Shown: positions 52,605 to 62,499, counted from the first letter of the stretch. The stretch: DNA of 64,000 nt from BD2-11 sp965115885 (GCA_965115885.1 OZ220479.1:1116001-1180000), one strand, 5' to 3'. The notes: generated from the sequence alone by a model not told the origin. Program-made: numbers and translations.

Positions 52605-55196
52605 GTGACCTCCGAGCGATCCCGCCGCCTCCCCGACCTCGCCCTCGCTCCCGAGGCCGCCCGCCGCATCCGCGAGGAGATCGCGCGGGCGGGCGGGCGC
52701 GAGGTCTGCTTCCTGGCCACCGTGACCCCCAAGCGCGTGATCGTGAACCCGCGGGCGGTGGCGCGCGGCAACCGCGCCGCCGTGCTCGCCGCCGCCGCCG
52801 CCGCCCGCCCCGGCGAGCTCATGCTGCACAACCACCCCTCGGGCGTGCTCGATCCCTCCGACGCGGACCTCGCGACTGCGGCTCGGCTCCACGAGCGAGG
52901 GCTCGGCAGCGCCATCGTCGACAACCGGGCGCGCGCGCTCTACGTGGTGGTGGAACCGTCGCCGCCCCCCTCGCTCCAGCCTCTGGACATCCCCGAACTG
53001 GAGCGGCTCGCCGCCCCGGGCGGCGTTCTTTCCCGCATGCACGGCGGCTACGAGGACCGTCCGGGTCAGCGCGCCATGTTGGCGGAGGTGGCGCGCGCGT
53101 ACAACGAGGGCGGCACCACCTTGGTGGAGGCCGGAACCGGGACAGGGAAATCGCTCGCCTACCTGATTCCCGCGGCCGCCTGGGCGATCCGCAACAAGGA
53201 GTCCACCGTCGTCTCCACCAACACCATCAACCTGCAGGAACAGCTGGTCGCCAAGGATCTTCCCCTGGTGCGCGAGGTGCTGGGAGAGGACTTCCGCTGG
53301 GCCTTGATGAAGGGCAGGGGGAACTACGTCTCCATCCGCCGCGCCTATCTGGCGGCGATGGAGGAGAACGCCGATCTCTTCGAGGAGGACCGCTCGCGCG
53401 AGCTCCGGGCGCTGCTCGACTGGATCGACACCACGGAGGACGGATCGCGCGCCGACTTGGCGGCCGCCCCCTCGCCGGAGGTCTGGGAGGAGGTGCGCTC
53501 CGACGGCGACATCTGTCTGCACGCCCGCTGTCCCCATTTCCAGGAGTGCTTCTACCAGCGGTCGCGCCGGGTGGCGGCCGCGGCGGACGTGCTGGTGGTG
53601 AACCACTCCCTGCTCTTCTCAGATCTCTCGCTCCGCCTCGCCACCGAGAACTTCACGCAGTCCGCAGCGCTTCCGGCGTATCGGCGCCTCGTTCTGGACG
53701 AGGCGCACAACGTCGAGGAGGCCGCCACCAACCACTTGGGCGCGAGCCTCAGCCGCAAGGGGCTGGCCGCCACGCTGACCCGTTTGGACCGTTTGGCGGG
53801 CGCGTTGCTCCGGCAAATCTCCGGCCTCCCCGCGGCGGGAGGGGGCGGGTCGGCTCCGACCCCGTCCGCGGACGCGCGGACGGCCGCTCAGCCTCTTTTG
53901 GACCGCATGAGAAAGGGCCTTCGTCCGCCGCTGGCCGCGGCGCGCCGGCGCTTCGACTCCTTCTTCGAACTCCTCGACGGGCTGGCGCCCCTGCCCGGAG
54001 GAGGGCGTGCCAGGCTGGGTTCGGACCAACTGCCCGAGCCTGTTCGCAACGAGCGGGTCCGCGTCCGGTTCGACGCGTTGTTGGACGCGCTCGGAACGCT
54101 GGCGCGCGAGGTGTCCGAGCTGGTCGCGCGCATCGAACTCACCGACGAGTGGCGCGAAGCGCTCGAGGGGAGGGCGCTGGACCTGAAAAGCGTCGAGCGG
54201 CGCCTGGGCGATGCGGCACGTAGCCTGCGCTTGGTTCTGGATCCGGAGGAGGGGGATCGGCGCCACGTGCGCTGGGTGGAGCGGCGACCCCCCCGGCGCG
54301 GGAAGCGCTCCGGCCTTCGGATCGCGGCCGCCCCCGTCGAGGTGGACGAATTGCTGCGCGAGCAGCTGTTCGCGCGCGTCCCCACGACGGTGCTCACCTC
54401 CGCTACGCTGACCACGCGGGACGGGTTCGGCTTCCTGCGTGGACGGCTCGGCCTCGCCTCCGGCACCGGGGGCGAACGAGGTCCGGCCGTCTCCGAAGCG
54501 CGCATCGACTCTCCCTTCGATTTCGCCGCGCAGACGTTGCTTTGCGTGCCCTCCAATTTGCCTCAACCGTCGTTCGGCGTCCCGGAGGGGCGCGCCTCCT
54601 TCGACCGCGCCACGGCCCGCGCCGTGATCGCGCTCGCCCGCGTTTCCGGGGGCGGGGTCTTCGCGCTCTTCACCGCGCACCGGGCGCTACGCGCGGTGGC
54701 GAAGGCGCTGCGCGCGGAAGCGCCGGGACGCTGGCCCCTGCTGGTGCACGGGGAAGAGGATCGGTCGCGTTTGCTTTCCCGGTTCGTCGAGGCGGGCAAC
54801 GCGATCCTGCTGGGAACGTCCTCCTTCTGGGAGGGGGTGGACGTGCCCGGCCGTCCGCTGCGGGCGTTGCTCATCCAGAAGCTTCCATTCAGCGTTCCCA
54901 GCGATCCGGTGGTCCAAGCGCGCATGGAGGCCATCGAGGCGGCGGGGGAGAATTCGTTCCAAGCCTTCATGCTGCCCCATGCGGCGCTCCGTCTCCGCCA
55001 GGGGTTCGGCCGCTTGGTGCGTTCGCGTCGCGACCGGGGCGCCGTGGTGTTGCTGGACCGGCGCATCGCCGTCAAGCGCTACGGCCGCTACTTGCTCGAC
55101 TCTCTGCCACCGGCGCCGCTGGTGCGCGGGCCTTGGCGTGTCGTCGAAGAGCGGTTGCGCGCCTTCTACGGGGCCTCCCGCAAGGGTTGGGGTTAG
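52605..55196 (+). CDS. DinG-type helicase fused to a JAMM/RadC-like domain, 863 aa
   Basis: Residues 1-130 contain a JAMM motif, HxHx7SxxD (H75, H77, S85, D88 in LHNHPSGVLDPSDADL), as in RadC/JAB metalloproteins. The rest is an XPD/DinG-like superfamily-2 helicase: VEAGTGTGKSLAYLIPAA (Walker A), LVLDEAHNVEEAA (DEAH box), LTSATL, GTSSFWEGVDVPG and QGFGRLVRSRRDRG (motif VI). Three Fe-S cysteines keep the DinG spacing (C304, C309, C315), but the expected first cysteine is Ser243 (KGRGNYVSIRR). Role in DNA repair or R-loop/G4 unwinding is inferred from the family. GTG start. Confidence 0.85.
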   Translation: MTSERSRRLPDLALAPEAARRIREEIARAGGREVCFLATVTPKRVIVNPRAVARGNRAAVLAAAAAARPGELMLHNHPSGVLDPSDADLATAARLHERGLGSAIVDNRARALYVVVEPSPPPSLQPLDIPELERLAAPGGVLSRMHGGYEDRPGQRAMLAEVARAYNEGGTTLVEAGTGTGKSLAYLIPAAAWAIRNKESTVVSTNTINLQEQLVAKDLPLVREVLGEDFRWALMKGRGNYVSIRRAYLAAMEENADLFEEDRSRELRALLDWIDTTEDGSRADLAAAPSPEVWEEVRSDGDICLHARCPHFQECFYQRSRRVAAAADVLVVNHSLLFSDLSLRLATENFTQSAALPAYRRLVLDEAHNVEEAATNHLGASLSRKGLAATLTRLDRLAGALLRQISGLPAAGGGGSAPTPSADARTAAQPLLDRMRKGLRPPLAAARRRFDSFFELLDGLAPLPGGGRARLGSDQLPEPVRNERVRVRFDALLDALGTLAREVSELVARIELTDEWREALEGRALDLKSVERRLGDAARSLRLVLDPEEGDRRHVRWVERRPPRRGKRSGLRIAAAPVEVDELLREQLFARVPTTVLTSATLTTRDGFGFLRGRLGLASGTGGERGPAVSEARIDSPFDFAAQTLLCVPSNLPQPSFGVPEGRASFDRATARAVIALARVSGGGVFALFTAHRALRAVAKALRAEAPGRWPLLVHGEEDRSRLLSRFVEAGNAILLGTSSFWEGVDVPGRPLRALLIQKLPFSVPSDPVVQARMEAIEAAGENSFQAFMLPHAALRLRQGFGRLVRSRRDRGAVVLLDRRIAVKRYGRYLLDSLPPAPLVRGPWRVVEERLRAFYGASRKGWG

Positions 55197-55295
55197 GGGG
55201 GAGATCCCGCCGTCCCCTGCAGCAGCTTTCCGATGCGAGGGAGAGGCTTGGGCGCAGGCATGCCCGTGCGAATGGCCCGGAAATCCAAGACGATT

Positions 55296-55351
55296 CTTCA
55301 GATTTCTGAGGTTTCCCTTCAGATTTCTGAGGTTTCCTCGGATTTCCGAGA
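55296..55351 (+). promoter_or_regulatory. Three palindromes, candidate enhancer for locus B
   Basis: CTTCAGATTTCTGAGG at 55296-55311 and 55317-55332 (21 bp apart, identical, with the 21-bp unit duplicated) and CCTCGGATTTCCGAGA at 55336-55351. Centres lie about 75-115 bp upstream of the -24 box. Locus A has two perfect versions plus a weak third. Confidence 0.65.
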
Positions 55352-55418
55352 CTTCGGGGCACGGGGGTAGGGCCGCAACCTGTTTCCATATTGGGACTTG
55401 CAGAATATTGCCATTTCC

Positions 55419-55433
55419 GGCACGGGATTTGCA
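55419..55433 (+). promoter_or_regulatory. Sigma-54 -24/-12 promoter, locus B
   Basis: GGCACGGGATTTGCA, exact GGCACG-N4-TTGCA. Sequence immediately upstream of it differs from locus A in several places while both boxes are kept. Confidence 0.7.
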
Positions 55434-56123
55434 CATGAATGATGTCGTCGAGTCCACGCTCACAGGGGACACGTGCTTACGACATGAGCGTCGAACACCT
55501 GTACCGGGTCCGCGGGGTCGCGGCCCGGGAGAACGCGGGCCGCGACGCCCGCGACTCGAACCGGCCGGAGCCGCCGTCTGCGCGCGCAGGCGCGCGGGCG
55601 CGAGCCTTGCCGGAGGGCGCGCGAGTCCGTAGGCTCGCGGAGAGGCCAGCCCGCCAGCCCGCCAGCCCGCCAGCCCGCCAGCCCGCCAGCCCGCCAGCCC
55701 GCCAGCCCGCCAGCCCGCCAGCCCGGTTCAGTAAAGGCGGGGCTCCCCGCACTCTTTCGCGGGGTTCTTCTCGGGGGTCGCGGGGCTTCTTCCTCTTCCG
55801 GTTCCGGAAGTTTCCGGTTGCGCCTTCGCCTGCGAAGGCGGGCCGTAACCCGTCGTATCCGTGCGTCCGTTCGGCGCGTGGCGCCACGTTCTCCGTCGCG
55901 GATTCCTCGCGAGCCGACGCCCGGCGCGTCGGCGGAGTTTCCGCGTCCACTGCGGTTTTCGATCTCCGCGCACGCGCTTGGTCCTAGGCGCGCGCCGCGC
56001 AACGCTTTCGTGCGTCGGCCCGGGTCTTCCGGGCGTCGGTCGGCGCATGTCCCCGGGGGGCGGCCGTCGCAGGGTGCGGCGGCGCTGCGACCCTCCGATT
56101 CACCCTTCGCAAGGGACGGTACC
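55434..56123 (+). other. About 690-nt leader of lipoprotein gene B
   Basis: Keeps the hairpins of leader A: 55517-55546 (11-bp arms), 55795-55810 (7-2-7) and 55821-55840 (9-2-9), and the 8-bp array. Relative to leader A it has one fewer 8-bp unit and a 6-bp deletion near 56020. The ATG at 55484 (SVEHLYRV) is here out of frame with the lipoprotein start. Confidence 0.5.
55645..55724 (+). repeat. 8-bp tandem array GCCAGCCC, 10 units
   Basis: Ten perfect units, one fewer than in locus A. The array follows a CGCGAG/CTCGCG hairpin in both loci. Confidence 0.95.
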
Positions 56124-59100
56124 ATGAACAGACTCAGACTCCTGGCCACGGCAACGCTGGCGTCGCTCGTCTTCGCGGCGTGCGACGAGGGTTCCCCGCC
56201 GCCGGTGGATCCGCCGGATCCGCCGACGCCGGTGGGCACGATCTCGGGCACGGTGACGATCGAGGGGACGGCGGTCGCGGGGGTGTCGGCGACGCTGTCG
56301 TCGGGCGCGAGCGCGACGACGGGGGCGGGCGGCGACTTTTCGTTCACGGGCGTCGAGGCGGGGACGTACACGGTGACGATCTCGGGCTACCCGGAGGACG
56401 CGACGTTCGCGCAGGCGACGCAGTCGGCGACGATCGCGACGGACGGGGAGAACGTGCGATTGAGCTTCGCGGGCGAGTACGTGCGTTCGTCGGCGGTGGT
56501 GGGAGCGGTGGTGGCGGCGGACGCGGCGATGAGCGGAGGGGACGGGCAGCCGGAGACGCTGTCGGGGGTGACGGCGACGCTGGGCGGAGAGCACGCGACG
56601 GGCGAGACGGTGCGGACGGGGATGGACGGCGGGTTCGCGTTCGCGGGGCTTCGGGCGGGGACGTACACGGTGGAGATTTCGGGCTACCCGGAGGACGTGA
56701 CGTTCGAAGCGGAGCTGGTGGAGGTGGAGGTGGAGGCGGGCGAGGTCGGGAACGCGGACTTCACGGGCCACTACGTGCGCACGTCGGCGGTGGAGGGTCG
56801 TGTGGCGATCGAGGGCGAGGGGTTGGCGGGGGCGACGGTGACGCTGTCGGGCGGTCCTGCGGAGGAGAGCCGCAGGGCGACGACGGACGCGGACGGGATG
56901 TACCGGTTCGGGGAACTGCGCGCGGGCGCGTACGAGGTGAGCATCGCGGGCGGGTACGAAGCGGAGGACTACGAGTTCGCGTCGACGTCGCGGGACGTGA
57001 GCGTGGAGATGGACGAGACGGCGACGGTGTCGTTCACGGGGGTGTTGCTGCGGACGTCGGGGATCAGCGGTCGGGTGAGCGTGGAGGGGATGGGATTGAG
57101 CGGAGTCGAGGTGACGCTGTCGGGGGCGGACGAGGAGCGAACGGAGACGACGGACGCGAGCGGACAGTACGCGTTCACGGGGTTGGCGGCGGGGGACTAC
57201 GCGGTGTCGATCGGAGTGGAGGGCGAGGCGTACGTGTTCGGGACGACGAGCGTGGACGTGACGGTGGCGGACGACGAGTCGAAGATCGTGAACTTCGAGG
57301 GGGAGCACGCGACGACGGCGAGCGTGTCGGGGATGGCGTACGTGGACGAGGGGACGAAGAACGACATGTTCGACGAGGGGGAGCATGCGCTGATGCGAGC
57401 GGGGATCCCGGTGGCGCTGGTGGGCCCTGGGGTGAACGAGCAGCGCTTGGGCGCGACGGACGAGGAGGGCGGGTTCTCGTTCGAGGGTCTGAAGGCGGGC
57501 TCGTACCAGCTGGTGGTGCTGATCGACGCGGATGCGTCGGCGATGCTGGCGAAGCACGACGTGGCGTACGGGGGTCCGTCGACGGGCTACGTGGTGGAGT
57601 TGGGAGTCGGGGAGGCGGCGACGCGGTCGTTGCCGTTCGACATAACGCACACGACGGTGGACTTCGAGGTGACGTTGAAGAGCGGGGAGGCGCTGGGGGA
57701 CGCGCTGCCGGACGCGAAGGTGAGCCTGTACGCGGACATGGGCGGGGAGCGGCTGGCGGGGAGCGGCGTGACGGACGACGAGGGCATGGCGTCGATCCGT
57801 GTGGCGCGCGCGGGCACGACGGGCCACACGGTGTACGCGACGGTCGTTGCGGACGGCTACAGCGTGGACATGGGAGCGGGCAAGCAGGCGGTGAAGTGGG
57901 ATCCTCAGGAGTGGAGGGTGTCGGCGAAGAACGTGGCCGACGTGGTGAACCTGAAGGTGGACGTGTCGGTGAGCGGGAAGACGGTGAAGACGGAGTTGGG
58001 CGGGGGCATGGCGTTGGGCGGCTGGGCGATCGGCGTGACGTCGGGGGAGGAGACGGTGGAGGGCGCGCCGAAGAAGCTGGACGACGAGGGCATGGCGAAG
58101 CTGGAGACGACGGCGGAGTCGGTGCCGACGACCTACGCGTTCATGCTGGCGAAGGACCAGGACGACGAGTTGGACGGTGGGGAGAAGTACGAGTCGGAGG
58201 CTGTGGAGTACACGCACACGGGTCTGAAGCTGGCGGGCGAGACGATGGAAGCGGGGACGCTCGAGGCGAGCTACGCGACGCAGACGTTGAAGGTGTACGT
58301 GCACCACGAGAAGGATCAGGTGGAGGGGTACACGGGGAACGTGCTGGGCGGGGACGAGCGGGCGAAGACGGGGTACGTGGACGTGTCGCTGCGCTACATG
58401 AGCGGGACGGGCCGGTCGCGCTCGTTCACGAAGGAGGAGTGGGATTCGAAGCACATGAGCGAGAAGGACGGGGTGGTGACGTTCCTGCACGTGCCGACGG
58501 ACTACGACGTGGTGGTTCGCGCGAACGAGAGCGCGGCGGGTACGACGGCGGGGATCGTGCTGCTGGAACCGGACGAGCTCGAGGCGTACCGGGACGCGGA
58601 GGCGAACGGGCTGATGGGCGGAGCGTTCGGGTCGGAGGGCGGATTCGGGCACACGGTTTCGCTGTGTCCGTTGCAGGAGACGCTTCCTCAGGACCACGAC
58701 GAGTGCGCGTCGTTCGCGTACGTGATGACGCATTCGGTGAAGGGCGAGGTGTGGCGCAAGAGCGTGACGGCGGCGAGTTCGGGGGACGGGTTCTCGACGG
58801 ACACGATGAACCGGAAGAACTCGGGGGTGACGGTGGACCTGACGCCGGTGGAGGGGAAGAACCTGGCGGGCGAGGCGAAGACGTTCGCGGCGCTGGCGAA
58901 GGACGTGGCGACGACGACGACGGTGGACGAGACGTACCAGTTCGATTTCGGGAAGCTGGCGGCGGGCGCGTACGAAGCGAAGGCGTCGGCGGGCTGGCGG
59001 GTGCGCAAGAAGGGTGGCATGGAGCTGGGCACTGCGTTGAGCCCGCTGGGCGGGGCGGTGGAGCTGGAGGTGACGCCGTCGACGGGGACGGTGTACGGGC

Positions 59101-60770
59101 GGGTGAAGGGGAGCGACGGGTTCCCGATCGACAGCGCGACGGTGACGGCGAACGGGAAGACGGCGATGACGGACCTGTACGGACGCTACGTGATCGCGGG
59201 GGTGTCCTCGGCGTCGCGGAGCGCGATGACGAACAAGTTCTTCGTGAAGGCGACGAAGGGCGCGACGACGACGAAGGACTCGGTGCGGGCGTTCGTGGCG
59301 AACGGACTGGAGATGGTGGACGTCGCGTTCGGGGGCACGGCCTCGAAGGCGACGGTGAGCGGTAAGGTGACGGCGTCGGGGAGCGGCGCGGCGGTGGCGG
59401 GCGCGGAGATCCAGGTGAGGTACGCCGACGACACGACGAAGTGGGTGGCGCCGGAGAACAAGGCGTCGAACGGGAAGCTGACGACGGGCGCGGACGGGAG
59501 CTACATGGCGGAGGTGAAGGGCCAGGACGTGGGCGGGACGGCGATGGTGCGCGTGATGAAGACGGGCATGAGCTTCGCGCCGGGGTCGATCACGGTGCCG
59601 GCGCACACGGGCGCGGCGATCTCGGGGATCAACTTCACGGGCTTCGTGAACGCGACGATCACGGGCCGGGTGAAGGATGCCAAATGGCCGAGCGCCGCCG
59701 CCAGCAGCGGTCCGCTTTCGGGCGTCAAGGTCACGGTGACGAAGGCGGGCGAATCGACCGCGACGGACTCGACGACGACCGGAGAGACGGGAGTGTTCAC
59801 GTTCAACGTGCCGTTCGGCGCCTACGACGTCGCGGCGTCGAGGGACAAGTGGGGCTTCGTGTATCCGAACGGAAGCCAGCGCGTGTCGGTGGCGCCCGGA
59901 GAGGACAAGGACTACGGAACGATCGACGCGCGCACCTGGACGTTGCGGGAGGTGAGTGCGAAGCGGGGCCCGGCGTGGGTGGACAGCGTCGCCAACGCGA
60001 ACGGGGATTCCGTCGGCGTCCACAAGGACAGCTCGAAGGTCCACATCCTGTACGGCGGCAACGAGAGCTACTTGCCCATCACCTGGGCGCAACTCGGCGG
60101 TCCTGCGGGGTCGACCCCTCCCACCACTTTCCAATTTTGGTGGCGGGACACGGACGGGGCGTGGAAATTCCTGTTCCATGCCCAAAACCCCCCTGGCGCG
60201 TCCAATCAAGCAAAAGGGGTCGTCCTGCGGCCCTGTTCGAACAATAGCTTCGCTGTCTGCAAGCCGCTCAACCGCCAGGTTCCCGACGACTCGTTCAGCG
60301 TCCGGGTGATTACGAGGGCGACGAACAACAGCAATGCGGTGATAGACGCAGACACAGTCGTCGTGCTGGTGCCGGCGCTCGATCCGGTGGCGAGGTCGAT
60401 CAAGGCGCGTCGCAGCGCGGACAACGACACGATCCAGCTCGACTGGGTGGCGACGACGAACGAGAGGTCGCATCAGCGGATCGTCATGCAGTTGGCCGTG
60501 GCGGGCCAGGGCGGCGCGAAGCTGACTCTGTACCACCAGACTTCGGGCACGGACGCCTGGGACGGGAGACAGTTGCTGGTGCAGGGCGTCAAGGAGGCCA
60601 CGAGCTACGCCCAATTCCGAACGGCGGGCGGCAGCGCGGTGAGTCTCACGGCGGCGGATCTCCAGGGGGAGATCGTCATGTGGATCGAAGCCAGACATAG
60701 CGGCGATCCCACTCCGTGGAAGATGGGTCCCAAGGTCACGATTGCGGCCGTGAGCTCGGGGAGCGGATAG
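56124..60770 (+). CDS. Giant multi-domain lipoprotein B, 1548 aa
   Basis: Same length and architecture as lipoprotein A: lipobox LVFAAC, serial Cna-B/carboxypeptidase-regulatory domains, central region, C-terminal module. I count only about a dozen residue changes, all before residue 280 (for example LRLLAT for LKLLTT in the signal peptide, VTFEAELVEVEVE for VTFETKAMEVEVE, AGGYEAEDY for AGGFEAEDY). From about 56,957 to beyond the stop codon the DNA looks identical to copy A, which suggests gene conversion or very recent duplication of the 3' part. Role presumed surface-structural. Confidence 0.85.
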   Translation: MNRLRLLATATLASLVFAACDEGSPPPVDPPDPPTPVGTISGTVTIEGTAVAGVSATLSSGASATTGAGGDFSFTGVEAGTYTVTISGYPEDATFAQATQSATIATDGENVRLSFAGEYVRSSAVVGAVVAADAAMSGGDGQPETLSGVTATLGGEHATGETVRTGMDGGFAFAGLRAGTYTVEISGYPEDVTFEAELVEVEVEAGEVGNADFTGHYVRTSAVEGRVAIEGEGLAGATVTLSGGPAEESRRATTDADGMYRFGELRAGAYEVSIAGGYEAEDYEFASTSRDVSVEMDETATVSFTGVLLRTSGISGRVSVEGMGLSGVEVTLSGADEERTETTDASGQYAFTGLAAGDYAVSIGVEGEAYVFGTTSVDVTVADDESKIVNFEGEHATTASVSGMAYVDEGTKNDMFDEGEHALMRAGIPVALVGPGVNEQRLGATDEEGGFSFEGLKAGSYQLVVLIDADASAMLAKHDVAYGGPSTGYVVELGVGEAATRSLPFDITHTTVDFEVTLKSGEALGDALPDAKVSLYADMGGERLAGSGVTDDEGMASIRVARAGTTGHTVYATVVADGYSVDMGAGKQAVKWDPQEWRVSAKNVADVVNLKVDVSVSGKTVKTELGGGMALGGWAIGVTSGEETVEGAPKKLDDEGMAKLETTAESVPTTYAFMLAKDQDDELDGGEKYESEAVEYTHTGLKLAGETMEAGTLEASYATQTLKVYVHHEKDQVEGYTGNVLGGDERAKTGYVDVSLRYMSGTGRSRSFTKEEWDSKHMSEKDGVVTFLHVPTDYDVVVRANESAAGTTAGIVLLEPDELEAYRDAEANGLMGGAFGSEGGFGHTVSLCPLQETLPQDHDECASFAYVMTHSVKGEVWRKSVTAASSGDGFSTDTMNRKNSGVTVDLTPVEGKNLAGEAKTFAALAKDVATTTTVDETYQFDFGKLAAGAYEAKASAGWRVRKKGGMELGTALSPLGGAVELEVTPSTGTVYGRVKGSDGFPIDSATVTANGKTAMTDLYGRYVIAGVSSASRSAMTNKFFVKATKGATTTKDSVRAFVANGLEMVDVAFGGTASKATVSGKVTASGSGAAVAGAEIQVRYADDTTKWVAPENKASNGKLTTGADGSYMAEVKGQDVGGTAMVRVMKTGMSFAPGSITVPAHTGAAISGINFTGFVNATITGRVKDAKWPSAAASSGPLSGVKVTVTKAGESTATDSTTTGETGVFTFNVPFGAYDVAASRDKWGFVYPNGSQRVSVAPGEDKDYGTIDARTWTLREVSAKRGPAWVDSVANANGDSVGVHKDSSKVHILYGGNESYLPITWAQLGGPAGSTPPTTFQFWWRDTDGAWKFLFHAQNPPGASNQAKGVVLRPCSNNSFAVCKPLNRQVPDDSFSVRVITRATNNSNAVIDADTVVVLVPALDPVARSIKARRSADNDTIQLDWVATTNERSHQRIVMQLAVAGQGGAKLTLYHQTSGTDAWDGRQLLVQGVKEATSYAQFRTAGGSAVSLTAADLQGEIVMWIEARHSGDPTPWKMGPKVTIAAVSSGSG

Positions 60771-60839
60771 GGTAGACCGCTCCGGCTCCGTCGACCGGCA
60801 GTCGACCGGTCGGCGGGGTCGCGGCCCCTTCTGAACGTC

Positions 60840-60874
60840 GGCCCCCCGTCCGGGATCCTTCCGGGCGGGGGGCC
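60840..60874 (+). terminator. Strong hairpin after lipoprotein gene B
   Basis: Same 14-pair stem as at 42990-43024, with identical loop. Homology between the two loci stops right after it. Confidence 0.6.
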
Positions 60875-61499
60875 GAAGGCGGTTGCACTACCTTTCCGTA
60901 TGGATTTCCACGGCCAATAAACGAAGTGCGCGAAGCGATCCCGGATCGGATCGAAGGCCGGGCGGACCAGACGGCGCGATGCTTCCTGCCGGCTTGTCGG
61001 CGACGGCCGCCTCGTGCAAACACGGTGCGGCGGCTGATCGGGGAGAGGCTTCATTGCTTGCGGTGGAATGCGCCGCTTCGCGTCCCTCTTTCGGCCGAAG
61101 GTCCACGAGTCGCCGAAAAAGAGGCGCTGGACGAAGAGCGACTCGTGGACGACGCGGATGATCGCGGAACTGGGGACGGAGATCGCCGAGTTCCAGCCTC
61201 TGGAACGGATCGCGGATCGCCCGGTGCGCACTCGCAGAGCCGGGCCGCATCCAAGTCTAATTCCCGTTGGAACAATTCATGACCGCGATGCGGTCACCCT
61301 CGGACGCAGCGTGAACGGTGCACATCACGGTAAGGAATCGTATAAAGTCAACTAGGACTGCACGATCTGCCGCCTTACCGCCCACCAGCTGGTCGGAGTT
61401 CGTCTTGTCGAAATGGCTGGAATGCAAGCCCGAAAAGCGGGAGTCGCAGGTGGTGCGAGCCTCGACCCGGGTGATTCCGCTGATGACGGTGGCGGTGAT
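60875..61499. other. 625 bp without an intact gene
   Basis: Short ORFs on both strands have no recognisable domain. A minus-strand stretch (VVHESLFVQRLFFGDSW, near 61100-61170) has protein-like composition and might be a remnant, but I cannot identify it. The patch borders insertion-sequence debris. Confidence 0.45.
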
Positions 61500-61655
61500 C
61501 GAGGGTGCGAGTCGGCGTCGGAAGAGGGGCAAAAGCGGGACGGGGCCGCAGGCGGAGATTGCCGAGGACTTGGTGGACCGTGGCTTTTCGGCTACGGGTC
61601 TCGAACAAGCTGTGGGTGGCGGACATCACGTACGTGCCCACGGACGGCCATCCGC
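61500..61655 (+). pseudogene. IS3-family transposase (OrfB) fragment
   Basis: IEGASRRRKRGKSG and EDLVDRGFSATG in one frame continue as NKLWVADITYVPTDG in another, with a one-base shift near 61600. This is the conserved entry to the rve/DDE integrase core of IS3-family OrfB. Only about 50 codons remain; the catalytic core downstream is lost, replaced by IS21 debris. Confidence 0.75.
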
Positions 61656-61712
61656 GCCACATTGGCGAGCAGGGTCGGCTGGTCTGCTGCACGGGCTGCT
61701 GGCGACGACGCG

Positions 61713-62162
61713 TTACGCCTCAGCTTGAGCGGTGATTCGGTGGGCGTTGTTGACGAGCCGGTCGAGAATGACGTCGCCGAACGTGGGGTTTCCGATGGCG
61801 GAGTGCCAGTTCTCGATGAGGAGTTGCGAGGCGAGGACGGTGCCGCGTCGGGCGTGGCGGTCGTCGAGGAGTTCGAGGCGTCCTTGGTCGGAGAGCGAGG
61901 TAAGACCCCAGTCGTCGAGGACCAAGAGCCAAGTCTTGACGAGTCGCTGGATGAGGCGCGGGTAGGACCCGTCGGCCCGAGCGAGGGCGAGTTCGCCGAG
62001 GAGGCGAGAGACGCGGTAATAGTGGGTCGAGAGACCGGTGCGACAGGCTTGGTGCCCGAGAGCGCAGGCGAGGAACGACTTGCCGGAGTCGGTGGCACCG
62101 ACGATGAGGACGGACTGGCCGTCGCGGATCCACTTGCGGCAAGACTTCTGTTCACAGCTCAT
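61713..62162 (-). pseudogene. IS21-family IstB ATPase, truncated
   Basis: Walker A GATDSGKSFLACALG, GLSTHYYRVSRLLGELALAR, LLVLDDWGLTSLSDQGR and FGDVILDRLVNNAHRI are IstB. Family members are about 240-260 aa; here the N-terminal third is missing and a few residues are deleted after LSDQGRLELL. No istA partner is present. It is a remnant, not a working transposition helper. Confidence 0.85.
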
Positions 62163-62499
62163 CCCGCACCCGGCGTAGGTGGTCGAACCATGCGTCTAAC
62201 GATTCCGGGCCTAGTGTGCATTTATCAGGATTGTGGAAGCCAGCACGCTGGAGTTTCCTTCGTAGAGGATTGACAGTATCCCTGGCATCTGACCGCATAT
62301 AATGCGGATTCCCTTGATTTTCGGGATCCAGCACATCGGGCTCGCACACCCGTCTCAATTTGAAATACGCTTGTTCCACTGGTTTTTTGAGACGCTTCCG
62401 TCGCCAATAATTAGGCAACCTAACGACCAATGCTGTCAGAACAACAGCAATGGCATGCGACAAACCTTCCTCAACGAGGAATCGGATGATAGCGTTCAT
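62152..62499 (-). CDS. Small membrane-anchored hypothetical protein, 115 aa
   Basis: Not recognised. Residues about 8-28 form a membrane helix (EEGLSHAIAVVLTALVVRLP) followed by a basic cytoplasmic stretch (NYWRRKRLKKPVEQAYFKLR) and a soluble tail ending LDAWFDHLRRVRDEL. Clearly lower GC than the rest of the window. Its stop lies exactly at the junction with the IstB remnant, so its 3' end may have been trimmed by that event. It may be a partner of the neighbouring DUF4393 gene, by proximity only. Confidence 0.55.
   Translation of the reverse strand: MNAIIRFLVEEGLSHAIAVVLTALVVRLPNYWRRKRLKKPVEQAYFKLRRVCEPDVLDPENQGNPHYMRSDARDTVNPLRRKLQRAGFHNPDKCTLGPESLDAWFDHLRRVRDEL

Larger units (their letters stand above)
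55296..60874 (+). repeat. Large direct repeat, copy B (about 5.6 kb)
   Basis: Counterpart of 37454-43024, same orientation. Homologous recombination between the two would delete or duplicate 17.85 kb carrying mce, trxA, rsmI, the DUF4159 operon and the DinG-type helicase. Confidence 0.95.

Noticed and set aside
61413..62273. 286-aa plus-strand ORF
   Set aside because: Antisense of the IstB remnant, Glu/Gly/Val-rich without motif.
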